Shown here piece after piece: positions 23,778-34,976 of a stretch of DNA of 64,000 nucleotides (position 1 is the first letter of the stretch; every line of letters begins with the position of its first letter). This stretch comes from Dolomedes plantarius (taxonomy: Eukaryota > Arthropoda > Arachnida > Araneae > Dolomedidae). The DNA lies in contig OU015496.1 in the NCBI GenBank assembly GCA_907164885.2, positions 140,216,685-140,280,684 on the forward strand, in the 5' to 3' direction. The notes beneath the pieces are model-generated. The model had not been told where the DNA came from and made no database searches. It saw only the letters and a list, made by a program, of their open reading frames with translations. The position numbers and the translations under genes are program-made.

Positions 23778-24234
23778 GCAAGTTAAAACAATTTATAACT
23801 TTCTTTATTTTACCGCAAACATTATTCTGATGTGCTTTAGTAAAACAACTAAATAATTACAATGTTATATATATCCTTTATAAAGTACGGCACACTATTA
23901 ACTTTAAATAAATCACTTTTTCTGGGATACCTTAATTTTAATTGCTAATTAGTTCAATTTATCTCTGCATTTCCTTTCTTGTCGCATCCCTTGCAATTTA
24001 TGGTCTTAGGCGGCTCCGTCGCAGACGACCCTATCTTTTAAAATATAAATGTGAAGAGTTACCTGCGTATCGCTCGTTATAGAGAAAGGTTGGGAACAGA
24101 CTACTCGATTACAGGATTCGTCATGGTGATTGGTATCAAGCTTAAGATATAGATAATATTGGCGCCCAACGCGCCAATTGTGGGGAGTGTTAATGTATAT
24201 CAGAAGGAGTGTCACATAGTGGAACAATTATTTA
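23778..24234. other. Intron sequence with LTR-like hairpin
   Basis: Between exon d and the piggyBac element. A perfect 7-bp hairpin TTGGCGC/GCGCCAA sits at 24159-24177. The rest is unclassified. Confidence 0.4.
24159..24190. other. Possible PBS and polypurine tract in tandem
   Basis: TGGCGCCCAACG (24160-24171) equals the first 12 bases of a lysine-tRNA primer-binding site as used by many retroelements. Eight bases on comes TGTGGGGAG and then TGTTAATG at 24188, which could be a polypurine tract and LTR start. The same bases form a perfect hairpin, so coincidence is possible. No flanking LTR pair could be matched. Confidence 0.25.
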
Positions 24235-24238
24235 TTAA

Positions 24239-25542
24239 CCCATTTAGGACCGCTCCATGTTTCCTTTATTGGAAATGCACCAAACGGTGTTTTAACACTT
24301 CTTAGAACATTAATAACACAAATAAGTTGTTTCCATAAAATTAAATTTATTTTTACGAGAGTTACAAAATGTTGCGTTTTCGCAACATCAGTCCAAAGCG
24401 ATATAAAAATTTTAAAAATATAAAAATTTAAAATTATAAAAAAATTTTACAAAAATTTTAAAATCTTTGAAACATTTAGCATGAAGACGTACATAACACT
24501 TATTACATACAGAAATTGTTTCACTTTTGCAGTGTTTACTTTTTTTGTTTATTTTTACTATTTTTAATAATAATATGGCCCATACGGTTTTTCCGAGTTT
24601 CGTTGAGAATTAGATTTTGAATTGAAGATAGTCTTCCAATATGTGAAGTTTCAGGTAAAACAGAATTCATTGGCATTTCTTCAAGCCTTTTTATCAAAGA
24701 TAGGGCTCTCTCAAAGATATAGATCTCTTAAACTCTAATAAACTTATTTTAGAATTCATTACATCCATGTAGAGTCTCCCTTTTGCCCATACAATATGCT
24801 CCTTTTTCTTACTATATTGCTTATTTTTACATTTATTAGGAAAAAAATGTCGACTTCATCTGCAATGTCTTTAGGCGATTCGACATTTTCACATAAAATA
24901 TTATCATCAATATCTTCTTCATCCGTCAAATCATCCGGAACTGGAGGGATAATGACGAATTATGGTTCCTCATTAGCTTCTGTTGAGGAAGATTCTGAAA
25001 TATCATCATCTAGCCCATGAAAATACGCCAATGTCTCTTCCAATGTCAAAAATCCCTTTTTTTCTAGAGACAAACTTATCCGAAATGCAAAACGAACCAA
25101 TTTACTGCATGAAAAACTAGGCAGCACTAATAAAACACATTGGAAATAAGTAATACACTTTGAACTGATGTTGCGTTTTCGCAACATTTTTAAAAATATG
25201 AATTGAGAAATATAAAAACAAAAATTATGATTTATCTGTTGAAGCCATTTTGTTCTTTAGTCTCTAGTAAACTCGGAACAAGCATCAAATTGGAAATTTA
25301 TCATGTGCTGTTATCTAAGGTTATTATTTGGAAATAGTCATTTTTTTCCCTTTCAAAACACCAGAAAAAAACAATTTTTTGCAAGTGCTAAAAGTTGGGA
25401 AATGAGGAAACAAAAAAATTATGATCAATTGAAGTATAGAGAATAAAATAAAAATGTTACTTCAAACGTACAAAGTTTTGAACATGCCTTTAAAAAATAC
25501 AGAAAATAATGTTGCGTTTCCGCAACACCAGTCTTAAATGGG
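24239..25542 (-). mobile_element. piggyBac-like element, catalytic core deleted
   Basis: Inverted termini CCCATTTAGGAC and GTCTTAAATGGG (one mismatch) are flanked by TTAA on both sides (24235-24238 and 25543-25546), the piggyBac target signature. A palindrome GTTGCGTTTTCGCAAC, or a one-base variant, occurs near the left end (24369), internally (25168) and at the right end (25509). The 1.3-kb body has only the transposase N-terminus and C-terminus. Confidence 0.8.
24470..25080 (-). pseudogene. piggyBac transposase, N- and C-terminal pieces only
   Basis: The N-terminal piece lies on the minus strand from about 25,080 (FLTLEETLAYFHGLDDD) and continues, past one TAA, with IIPPVPDDLTDEEDIDDN. This is the acidic start typical of PGBD-like transposases. 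The piece near 24,720-24,470 carries LEEMPMNSVLPETSHIGRL and then SVCNKCYVRLHAKCF, the cysteine-rich C-terminal zinc domain. The whole DDE catalytic region between them is missing. The two termini that bind and recognise ends are therefore kept while the nuclease is gone. Confidence 0.6.
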
Positions 25543-25546
25543 TTAA

Positions 25547-25744
25547 CTAACAAAGTACGTTACACACGATACACACAAAAATTTTAGGAAAAACATGGGA
25601 CAGTAACGCAAGACCAAGCATTAGGGTCGCCATCTTGGCTTTTACTGAAGTTTCTTTCTGGCTTGCCACCAGAGGGCACTGTTCTTGGGCGAGCAGTGTT
25701 CAGCTGTACTACAGGGAGCCGCTACATATATATATATATATATA

Positions 25745-25788
<44 letters not shown>
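25547..25788. repeat. Unclassified flank ending in (TA)n
   Basis: The (TA)n part runs from about 25727 to 25788 with one TC interruption. It abuts the MITE at 25789. Confidence 0.7.
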
Positions 25789-26377
<589 letters not shown>

Positions 26378-26647
26378 CATAAAAACCCCTATAACTTTTT
26401 CAAATTCTAGTCTCTTCTAAATTTCCTTGGGCGTTTGGTTTAATTTCGTTTTCGATTTTAAAGACAATGAATCTGCGTAGCGTTACCTCCAAAATCACAA
26501 ATAATCGCTCATCTTTACGTAAGGTATCATGTGACCTCTGACACCTGAGTCACGGATAGCCAATCATTACCCTTTTTCATGATCACATGTCGAGTCACCT
26601 CAAAAGTTTATAAAAGACCCTGTGGTCAGATTCCTGTACACACTATC

Positions 26648-27173
26648 GTTACTGTAATCCCCCTGGCTTTACCTTTACAATTCGCCTATTGATTGGGAGA
26701 ACACTGTGACCTATCTTGGTGTGACCCTTGATTGCAGGCTGACATGGAAATTCCATGTCAATAAATTAGTACAAAAATGTAACGCTGTTACCATGCAACT
26801 TCGCTCATTAATATACGGCAGCCATCTTTCCATGAGAAACAAAGTCCTTCTTTTTAAAAAAGTTATTCTCCCCGTAGCTCTTTATGCAATACCGATCTGG
26901 TTCTACGCCGCGAAAACTCATATCCATAAACTGGAGGTCATCCAGAACTTGACTCTCAGACGTATTCGCCGAGCGATCCATTATATGTCTAATGGAACCA
27001 TACGACGAGACTTTAGCATCTTTTCCTTCAAGGAAACTGTACTACAACTCTCTAAGAATTTTTTTGATAATATTCCTAACATTCGCAATGAGATTATAGC
27101 TGAGTTTCCCGACTATGACTACTCCCACCGTGCTAACCGCAAACGCCCTCGGGCGTGTCTTCTTAAGAGCTAA
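26648..27173 (+). pseudogene. Jockey-type LINE ORF2, C-terminal fragment
   Basis: The frame is open from about 26648 (upstream of the first Met) to TAA at 27171. It reads VTYLGVTLDCRLTWKFHVNK, then LSMRNKVLLFKKVILPVALY, PIWFYAAKTHIHKLEVIQN and LRRIRRA. This is the thumb/connection region after the reverse transcriptase of jockey-like LINE ORF2. The endonuclease and the polymerase catalytic centre are absent through 5' truncation. The remaining frame is uninterrupted, so the insertion is not very old. Confidence 0.8.
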
Positions 27174-27302
27174 CACTGTCTCTTCTATCTTGCTTACTTA
27201 TTCTTATTTTCATACTCCTCCCTCATGTATTTTTACCAACCCCCTAGAAATTTCCTATATTCTCAGTGAGAATATCTTCCTCATTTTTCTTAAATAACCG
27301 TG

Positions 27303-27376
27303 GCAACTCTGGCCCAGTGGATGCGCGTGCGCCTTGTTATTTTTCTTCCGGGTGCGATTCCCGGCGTTTGCTTTTA
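27303..27376 (+). other. tRNA-like Pol III promoter module (SINE-type)
   Basis: Contains an A-box match (TGGCCCAGTGGATG) and a B-box-like GGGTGCGATTCCC at a tRNA-like spacing, with arms CCGGG/CCCGG around the latter. No clean acceptor stem or anticodon arm can be folded. It looks like the head of a SINE or a tRNA-derived part in the LINE 3' region, not a functional tRNA. Confidence 0.45.
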
Positions 27377-28195
27377 TTTTACTATTACTTATTTTACATG
27401 TATTATGTATTTACTGATGAGGTCCTATTTATGATATTTAATTACCTGCTGAGCAAATATATTTCTGATGCATAATTTTACAATTGGAAATAAAGTACTA
27501 CAGACCTTGGAGCTCCGACAAGTTGAAATACCTGAATCTGAACCTGTACACACTCCTCGGATTTCTGTCGCCCAATAAACATGATGTAACCTTTCGAGTT
27601 TTTCTAAATTTGTCTCCGCCCGAGGAGATATGTCGTCTGCCTAAATAAATATTTTAACGAAGCTAATCTGTTGCCGTCATTGATCCCGGCTCATGACGTT
27701 AACTTAATTGTAGCATGGCAGGTCCTTAATTCGTCATTCTTCTTGGGGTGGACCTGCTATGTTACACACACATATATATATATATATATATAGTATTTTC
27801 CGGCGTAAAACGCGAACTTTTAATGCAAACAATAAGATCGAAATTTACGGTTGTGCGTTATACGCCGGATATAAACATGATAGATTTAAAAATAAGGAAA
27901 AGATGAGCATAAATAAATTAGATTTCTACATTTACCTAAATACTCTTTATTTAAAAGTAATGACATACATTATAAAATTAAAAATTGTCACTATCGGATA
28001 ACATGAAAAGTTCGTCATATTCGTCTTCTGTTATATCTTCAGGCACATCATCAAATTCTGTTTAATTTTCACCATCACTGCTACTTAGATACATAAATAA
28101 ATAAACATCTTCCGTTCCATTTAGATTGTTAGATATACTGCATTTTTTAAAAGACTTTTGAGTCATGTCAGGTTTAATTTCTTTCCATGCTTTTA

Positions 28196-29605
28196 CACTG
28201 CTGGCCACCCAAATTGCAACACCAAGAAAGACAAGAGATATCACAACAAAATTTATTTTGTAGATAACATGTTGACCAAGTATCAAATGATTAAATTTAT
28301 AGACTTCTGTGAAGTGTGGTTCCTGCAAAAATCAGTAGCCAGAGTAGCCGCCATTGTTGGAGATCACCGCTGCCACACGCCTCGGCATTGATTCAAAGAG
28401 ACTTTGGATGAGTTCTTGGGGTACAGCAGACCAAGCAGCTTCCACACGTTCCCAAAGTTGATCTGCTGTGGCAGCTGGGGATGGAATCTGGGTCAATCGT
28501 AGAGCAACCATGGACCACATGTTTTCTATCGGCGAAAGATCCGGAGAGCGAGGCGGCCAGGGAAGCAATTCAATCTGGCGATTGACGAAGAACCGTTGGA
28601 CAATGCGTGCCACGTGTGGTCGAGCATTATCCTGTTGAAATATGGCTGTGGGCAAGCCCTGAAGGTAAGGAAGGACAAATGGCTCCAACACCTCGGAGAT
28701 GTAGTGCTGGCTGTTTAAAGTACCGGCAATGCGTACTAGAGGTGTGCGAGAGTGATATCCAATACCGCCCCATACCATAATACCCGGTGCAGGATCAGTG
28801 TGGCGGTGCATAACGCAGCTGTTCAGCATCCTCTCTTCACGGTGTCTCCAGACTCGAATGCGACCATCGTGGTGTTGCAGACAGAAGCGTGACTCGTCAG
28901 TAAAGACAATTTCATTCCATTCTGCCGTCCACATCCTTCTGTCATCGCACCATTGGCAGCGGAGACGTCTGTGGTTCTGCGTCAAGGGTAGACAAAGCAA
29001 TGGACGTCTTGCGGACAGACCACTCTGCTGTAAACGGCGTCGAATGGTACGCGCAGACACTGGATGAGGCGTTACAGACTTCATGTGCTGTGCTATCGTT
29101 CGTGATGTGACTGAGCGGTCCGTCACTGCCATGCGCACAATTTGCCTGTCATCACGTGAAGTGGTGCGCTGAGGTGGATGCGATCGAACACGCCGGTCCG
29201 TCGTACCCCCCTGCATCCAACGATCACATATCCGCATTACAGTTGTTTGGTTTCGTCCAACACGACTACCGATTTCCCTGAAAAATAATCCACAATCTCG
29301 GTAGGCCACTATCCTTCCTCTGTCGAACTCGGATACTTGATCAAAAGATGATCGTTGTTTTCGACGAGGCATAATTGATCGTTTTTTTTAAAAAAACCAC
29401 AAGAAAAACACAATTGCCGAACTTGAAATCATCGAAATCTCCAAGCTTTAAATAGCGCTTTGAAGTGGCGCCACAGGCGCGCGTGATGTGCGTCTGCGCT
29501 GAAATTCTAATCATTTGCATATCTCACCTCCGCTAATGCATGTTGTAAATTTCATGTTATTTGCATGTTTCCTTCAGGGTGTTGCATTTACAGTGGCCAA
29601 CAGTG
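28196..29605 (-). mobile_element. Tc1-like element, family A copy 2, complete
   Basis: 1,410 bp with termini CACTGCTGGCCAC at 28196 and, at the other end, the complement of GTGGCCAACAGTG ending at 29605, with TA on both sides (28194-28195 and 29606-29607). One terminal position differs between the two ends. It carries an unbroken transposase gene and is the only copy in the window that might be autonomous. Confidence 0.95.
28332..29372 (-). CDS. Tc1 family A transposase, intact reading frame
   Basis: 346 codons from ATG 29372 (MPRRKQRSSFDQ) to the stop at 28332, with C-terminus NNGGYSGY. Domains: paired HTH at about residues 10-120 (REIGSRVGRNQTTVMRICDRW, then a second HTH with SVTSRTIAQHM); catalytic DDE region from about 150, with FTDESRF (first Asp), MVWGG, FQQDNARPH (second Asp) and SPDLSPIENMW (Glu), with 34 residues between the last two. 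Length and motif order are normal for Tc1. It would excise and insert the element at TA. Activity is not proven; a subtle missense cannot be excluded by reading. Confidence 0.93.
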   Translation of the reverse strand: MPRRKQRSSFDQVSEFDRGRIVAYRDCGLFFREIGSRVGRNQTTVMRICDRWMQGGTTDRRVRSHPPQRTTSRDDRQIVRMAVTDRSVTSRTIAQHMKSVTPHPVSARTIRRRLQQSGLSARRPLLCLPLTQNHRRLRCQWCDDRRMWTAEWNEIVFTDESRFCLQHHDGRIRVWRHREERMLNSCVMHRHTDPAPGIMVWGGIGYHSRTPLVRIAGTLNSQHYISEVLEPFVLPYLQGLPTAIFQQDNARPHVARIVQRFFVNRQIELLPWPPRSPDLSPIENMWSMVALRLTQIPSPAATADQLWERVEAAWSAVPQELIQSLFESMPRRVAAVISNNGGYSGY

Positions 29606-30108
29606 TATTATTCACTCACACTCTATTTCTAGACTCGCATGACGCATTTGTCCCCCTGATGTAAAATTTCTGTCACCTTCGAACATCCATGTGTTCCACT
29701 GTCGTTTTAAATTTTCTTTCAATTGGTCATTGATACACACATCTAAAGGCTGAACTAATGGCGTTAATCCGCCTAGAATAACTGTCATGTCTGTGTTATA
29801 CTCTTTCATCGAGTTCTTCGTATTACCCGTTAGATGGGATCTGAACGTGTCCCAAACTAAGACTTTCGGGATCATTTAAGGCACCAGGACACTTTTGCCA
29901 AACATTTCTTATCCATAATTTTAACCGCTTTCGACCATCCATCCTTTCTCGTGGACATGAATGAAAACAGCATTCGGGAAATTATATGTCGCACATATAC
30001 ATTTCACGTTTCTTCGTTAATAAGAGGGTGCGCATTATACGGAGATTATACCCAAAAATTAAAAAATGTAGTTTAAAATTATAGGTGCGCGTTATATGCC
30101 GGACAATA

Positions 30109-30113
<5 letters not shown>

Positions 30114-30152
<39 letters not shown>
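30114..30152. repeat. (TA)n microsatellite
   Basis: A TA run that begins at the right terminus of the pogo-like element. Confidence 0.93.
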
Positions 30153-30155
<3 letters not shown>

Positions 30156-30396
30156 GTGTTCTTTTTCAGTAATTTTTTTGTGTTTTTTGAAAAATTAATT
30201 TTGAGATTTTTTAATCGCATCCAAGAGTTAAGAAAAGTCATTACGTAGAAAGTAGTATGTATTGGATAATTTGGTTCATTATAGTATGTGTCCTATGCAG
30301 TCCAAATCGTTGAAATGTTATTAAATTTGCAGTCTTATTTTACTGATTGAAGTATGTCTTTTAGAGACTCGAACTGCTAACTTCTCTTTTCCACAG

Positions 30397-30499
30397 GAAT
30401 CAGTTCTTTCAAAAATTACAGATGAAAAAAGAGCTCTAGACGTAATTGTTATAACAAAAGAATTCTTGAAGATGTGGTACACCTTCAAAATGGTACAAG
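30397..30499 (+). CDS. SMYD-like gene, exon e
   Basis: Acceptor TTTTCCACAG ending at 30396 and donor GTAAAC at 30500, both strong. It enters in phase 0 and leaves in phase 1. The peptide ESVLSKITDEKRALDV ends with FLKMWYTFKMVQ. It corresponds in position to the linker and first C-terminal helix after the SMYD post-SET motif. The alignment to SMYD3 is weak here and the call depends on phase and neighbours. Confidence 0.6.
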
Positions 30500-31484
30500 G
30501 TAAACAAATTTTTATCAACATAAAGTATTACGTAGCCAAAAAAAGATTTTTTTTTAAACTGATTTCATACATAAGGTTTAACTTATTTTTTCTTCTTGGG
30601 ATAACTGTTGTGGCTCTGACCGATTAAAGATGCTAGTGTAACTGACTATAGTTATCAGTTCAATAGCACATACATGCTCATATATTATCAGCAATTCTTG
30701 TTTAAATAAGTATTGAAAAGAGATTAATTATATTTCTAGAAGAAGAAAACTGATATTTTCTTACTGCAACTATAGAAACTCTAGGAATATAAAGTAACAT
30801 AAAGTTAAATGAGGTTTTTGTAACTGATACACAAAGATTGTCTTTGGAGTTCACTACTTCAAAGTCTGATTTAAAAAATAAATAAATAAATAAAAGTTCT
30901 ATCAAGAAAAAATCTGCTCTAATATAACCGGTACAGATGGTTCTCGACCTCAGATTTTCGGCTTTACGATAGAATGAAAGTGACAAGCATTGAGTAGTAA
31001 AATTTTGATCTTTTACAGAGATATAGATTTTCAGTAGGATGTAAATTCGTACAACTCAAGTTCCAACATACATTAGATACCTCATTTTTTTTTCAGCTGT
31101 GGACGCGATATCAGAATTATGTTTTTCAATTTTACTACAATGTTGAAGAATTTATGTCAGAAATTCTACACAGTAATATAAAATGGGCTCTTCTGTGTAC
31201 GACTTCACCGAAGTGTCGGTTAATGTATGTATTTCAGGCACGTTTAGAATAAACAAATATAAGCTATGATGTTCAATATGTTAAGTGTAATAATTGCCAT
31301 TTTAACATATGGTGACACGTAGACCCATTGCAAAAAGTGAAGTGACGTATAACATTTTCTTTTTCAAAATAAGAATTTCAAAAATTAAATCGAAAATTAA
31401 TGTTTTGTAGACACCAATATTTTGCCAAATGTTTGTTGATGTCAAACTATATGTAAATCTTGATAACTTTTGCTTTGTTCATAG
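30500..31484. other. Intron sequence, nothing recognised
   Basis: AT-rich intron. The 94-codon frame on the minus strand (30702-30986) has no recognisable domain. Confidence 0.5.
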
Positions 31485-31653
31485 ATATGCCTGCCATGAA
31501 ATTTATTGTTGATGACTTGCTTCAGAAACAGGAAGGTGTTCTTGGTAGCACCAATGCTCTCCACTTGAGACTTTTGGCTATTAAATGCTTAGAGATTGGT
31601 GGCCATCCTTTGGAAATAAAGCGTGATTTATTGAAACTTGAAAAAAATATGGT
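31485..31653 (+). CDS. SMYD-like gene, exon f (C-terminal helices)
   Basis: Acceptor TTCATAG ending at 31484; donor GTAAGT at 31654, perfect consensus. Phase 1 in, phase 2 out. The peptide contains MKFIVDDLLQKQEGVLG, then NALHLRLLAIKCLEIGGHPL and IKRDLLKLEKNM. It aligns with the SMYD C-terminal TPR-like helices, in which residues like LP-IN-YQLK-LDCAMDACIN-G are followed by ALFY. Open reading in all parts and good splice sites make this exon reliable as coding; the family is an inference. Confidence 0.68.
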
Positions 31654-33342
31654 GTAAGTAGTATTCACTAAAAAATATGCATTTCCAAACTAACAAATAG
31701 ATTTTAAAAGGAACTAACTCTCTAAAGAACCAATCTTATATTTGAATAGATAAGAAAAGATTTGTAGAATATTATTTTAGAATATTATTATGATGTGTAG
31801 AATATTATTATAAACAAATACAATGTATTTATGCTTCACATAACAGAAAGTATATTCATCCCTTTGTTTCCTTCATTCTATTTATAAATATATGTGTAGT
31901 GAAGAAAAATTTAGAACACACATTTCTCTTCTTAACACATATATAATTTATACCATTTCTAATGTATTAAATATGCACAGTACAACATCTAAGATAAAAA
32001 GCAAATAACTAAAACAATTAAACACAACTTCTTTGAAAGAAGACAAAATTAAACTTAAATCCTTGTATATTTTTAGCACTCTCTCAGGTAACAATATATT
32101 AATCGCTTTTGCTAAAGGTTGAAAGATGCTTTCCTTGGAAAGTCGAAAAATGTATTAATTGCAGTATTATAAATAATTAAATTTTTTATCCTCATATCAT
32201 TTGTCGAAACAGCATTTTATCTAAAATTCTATCATTGCAATTAAATCATAATCTTTCATTCATCACAACCCTAGAGTTGCAAAAGGAAATCTATACTGTA
32301 CTGGTTAACAGTTATTTTCTTGGGATCAATTTTTTTAAAAAACAATTTTTATTTTCGAACTTCAGCTTTGTTAATTTCACTGCTTGAATACCCATACTGA
32401 AATAGTTTTCATCTTCCTGTACTTAGGTGTTGTCACTTTCAAATACTCGATCTCATCCAAAACGCGTATCGTAGAGACTGATTAGGATAAAGTATAGAGA
32501 TTCTATGCTCACTTCTACCCAGACCTGGGTGTATATAATTTGAAGTGGCTCTCTATTTGAATTTGAACCACACACAGTTTATACATGAAACAATGTTTAT
32601 TGAATTCGTTGCACATATAATTGGCTTTACAGCAATAAGCATGCGTACTACTTGTACGGAATGTATAAACACAGCTTTCAAGAACAATATATTTTTATAC
32701 TCACGAACAGTAAGTCAAACCAGCAGTACTGCCATGTAAACTTCTGGCCCGCTAAGCACTAGCGCAGGATAACACCTTTTCAACCTTAACAACCTCCCCT
32801 TTTTTTCATTAATCACGCTGCGTGGTATTTATACTAAGCGCGTATGCCGAAATTAGCATATCTGAAGCAGCTTCTTTAATTCATTCAAAAGTTCGATTCT
32901 TGTGAATCGAATCTTGTGTATACCTTACAAAAGTTCACATCGTTTATTGTCATGACACGTGTTTACGCTGTATTTACTCTTACAGAATCCGAGTGGCATT
33001 CATCCCACAGTCATTTCATATCCTTTTGAATTAGCATGGTATAAAATAGAAATTTCAAAAAAGTCTGTCTTGAATTTTTTTCAATCTGCTGAGTAGAAAA
33101 CGACATAATCACTGACGTGAGTTTTCGAATTACGTAAGTATAGAAATAATACAGGAGACTTCAGCATAATATTCCACTCAATTTTAAATTGCTAACATAA
33201 TCTGCATGACACACAACTTAAAATGAAATAATAGTAATAAAAAATAGTTCATTTAATTTTATATTCCTGTTTTCTTTTATATTTTTTTATTTTTCCTGTT
33301 TTATTTTATAGATTTTAATTTGGTGATATTGTTTATAGGATA
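31654..33342. other. Intron sequence, nothing recognised
   Basis: AT-rich sequence. The part at 32,490-32,800 has a more balanced composition reminiscent of an LTR, but no ends were found. Confidence 0.4.
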
Positions 33343-34976
33343 CTAGCTGAAGTACCCGGCATTGCCCGGGATTTTAACAATATTTGTTAACCAAAATCAA
33401 CACAGTATAAATAACATAGAAAAAGTATATGTGAAATGTTATACACATCTCAGAATTCAGGAATTTCAGCCTTTCATCATTGAAGCACTAAAATCTGAAA
33501 AGTAAAAATGTCAAATTGTCTAATGTTTGCTAACCAAAATTAATTTAAAACTAAACACGTTATAAATAACATAGAAAACACATGTGAAATCTTATACACA
33601 TGAATAAAATGAAAACCCAATAAAAAATATATAAAATTATAATAAACTCCTCAGAATTCAGCTAGATTTAGCCTTTTATCATTTGGGCAAAAAAAGAAGC
33701 TGAAATTACAGGTTTAGCTGAAATTTCCAATAGAACCATGATATGACTCTAGCGTTGCCTCTTAAAAAATGAAGTGTTTGATTGAGGGCTGCAAACCATT
33801 CAACTCCTCTCCCCATTAAACTCCTATAAACATCCTCTACATATTAAATTCCTTTTCTCTCCATAATAAACTCCTCAGAATTTTGGTAGATTCAGCCTTT
33901 TATTATAGTACCACTAAAACCTGAAACATCCTCTCCAGAAATATAAATTTATTAATTACAATAATTAAACTCACGCAAATGTATGAATTACATAAGTTTT
34001 TTAACCAACATTTGAATAATTCGTAAATGAAAAAGCATATGAAAATAAAGATAATAAGAACTTCCGGAATCGAAATTAATTACCCTTAATTTTTAATTAA
34101 TAAAAAACCAACATAATATGAATAAAAACGATAGTTGTTTAAAAGCATATGAAAATAAAGCTATTATAAAGATAATAATAAAAAAAAAACATATGAAAAT
34201 AATGCTCGCGTATGAAGTTAACTTTATGATATAAAGATAGTAATAATAATATAAACCGCGTGCATAAAATATTTAGCTTTTCAAGCGAAATAAATTAATT
34301 TTTAGAAAAAAACTACTTTTAATCGAGAAATTAAATACATTGCACAAAATTTTGATTTTACCAACTTTCTACCCTACAATTTATACCCTACTTCTTTGAA
34401 GTTGGGTGTTGAAACATCCTCTTTGAAAATTTACACCCTACTTCTTTTAAATAGGGTGTAAATATAAAGTTTTAACAGCGAATTGAATGCCAGTTAAAAA
34501 TTATTGTTGTTTAAAATCATATGAAAATTACGCTATTATAAAGACAAAAAAAAGCATAGGAAAATAATGCGTGCGCATGAAGTTAACGTTACGATATAAA
34601 AATAGTAACAATAATATGTATATATAAAACAGTTCCGTGACTGACTGACTGATTGACTGACTGACTGACATACAACGTACAGACCAAACCGCGGGAAATA
34701 AAAGGGCTGAAATTTTGCATGGCGATTCTTCTTATAGTGTAGGAGTGCACTTAGAAAGATTTTTGAAAAATTCTTAGATTTTTTTTAAATTAAATTTTTG
34801 AGTTGTTTTAGTAACTTTTTTTAAGTTTGCATTTAAAATAATAATAATTTGAGGGTTATAAAATTCATATGACGAAAAAGATCATAAAAATTCCTTTAAT
34901 ATCAAATCTTTTTCGAATCTTTACCTCCATTTTATGATTTTTGGTGAATTTTTAAAGATTAATTTTTAGAATTTAA

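Larger units (their letters stand above)
26645..27542 (+). mobile_element. 5'-truncated non-LTR retrotransposon insertion
   Basis: An 898-bp insert flanked by CCTGTACACACT at 26633-26644 and 27543-27554, a 12-bp target duplication as produced by target-primed reverse transcription. It contains the C-terminal part of a reverse transcriptase ORF. The 3' part contains a tRNA-like promoter module and AAATAAAG near its end, but no long poly(A). Confidence 0.7.
26385..27765 (+). mobile_element. LTR-like repeat interrupted by a LINE fragment
   Basis: Joining 26385-26644 with 27555-27765 gives a sequence with a TATAAAAG box (26609), a likely start region and an AATAAA signal (27574), as in an LTR. 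The two parts are separated by an insertion with a 12-bp duplication. The family is unknown and the outer ends are uncertain. The right part ends in an imperfect inverted repeat (GCATGGCAGGTCC with GGACCTGCTATG, 27714-27760). Confidence 0.45.
27985..30010 (-). pseudogene. pogo-like transposase C-terminus, interrupted
   Basis: Minus strand, from about 30010: a decayed block with NAVFIHVHEKGWM, then an open piece (29875-29612) with KVLVWDTFRSHLT, GGLTPLVQPLDVCINDQLKE and MRHASLEIECE, which includes one catalytic Asp in VWDTF. The Tc1 copy follows. The frame resumes at about 28195 with VKAWKEIKPDMTQKSFKKCSISN, the characteristic pogo/Tigger C-terminal block, and an acidic tail. The DNA-binding N-terminus and the rest of the catalytic centre are missing. 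Confidence 0.78.
27793..30111 (-). mobile_element. pogo-like element split by a Tc1 insertion
   Basis: Inverted termini GTATTTTCCGGCGTAAAACG at 27793 and, as the complement of the right end, GTGTATTGTCCGGCATATAA ending at 30111, with TA on both sides and (TA)n beyond. Without the nested family A Tc1 (28196-29605) the element is about 910 bp. It holds a C-terminal transposase remnant on the minus strand. Confidence 0.8.

Noticed and set aside
27303..27376. Functional tRNA gene
   Set aside because: A- and B-box matches exist but no acceptor stem or anticodon arm can be folded; the same holds for 37,495-37,580.
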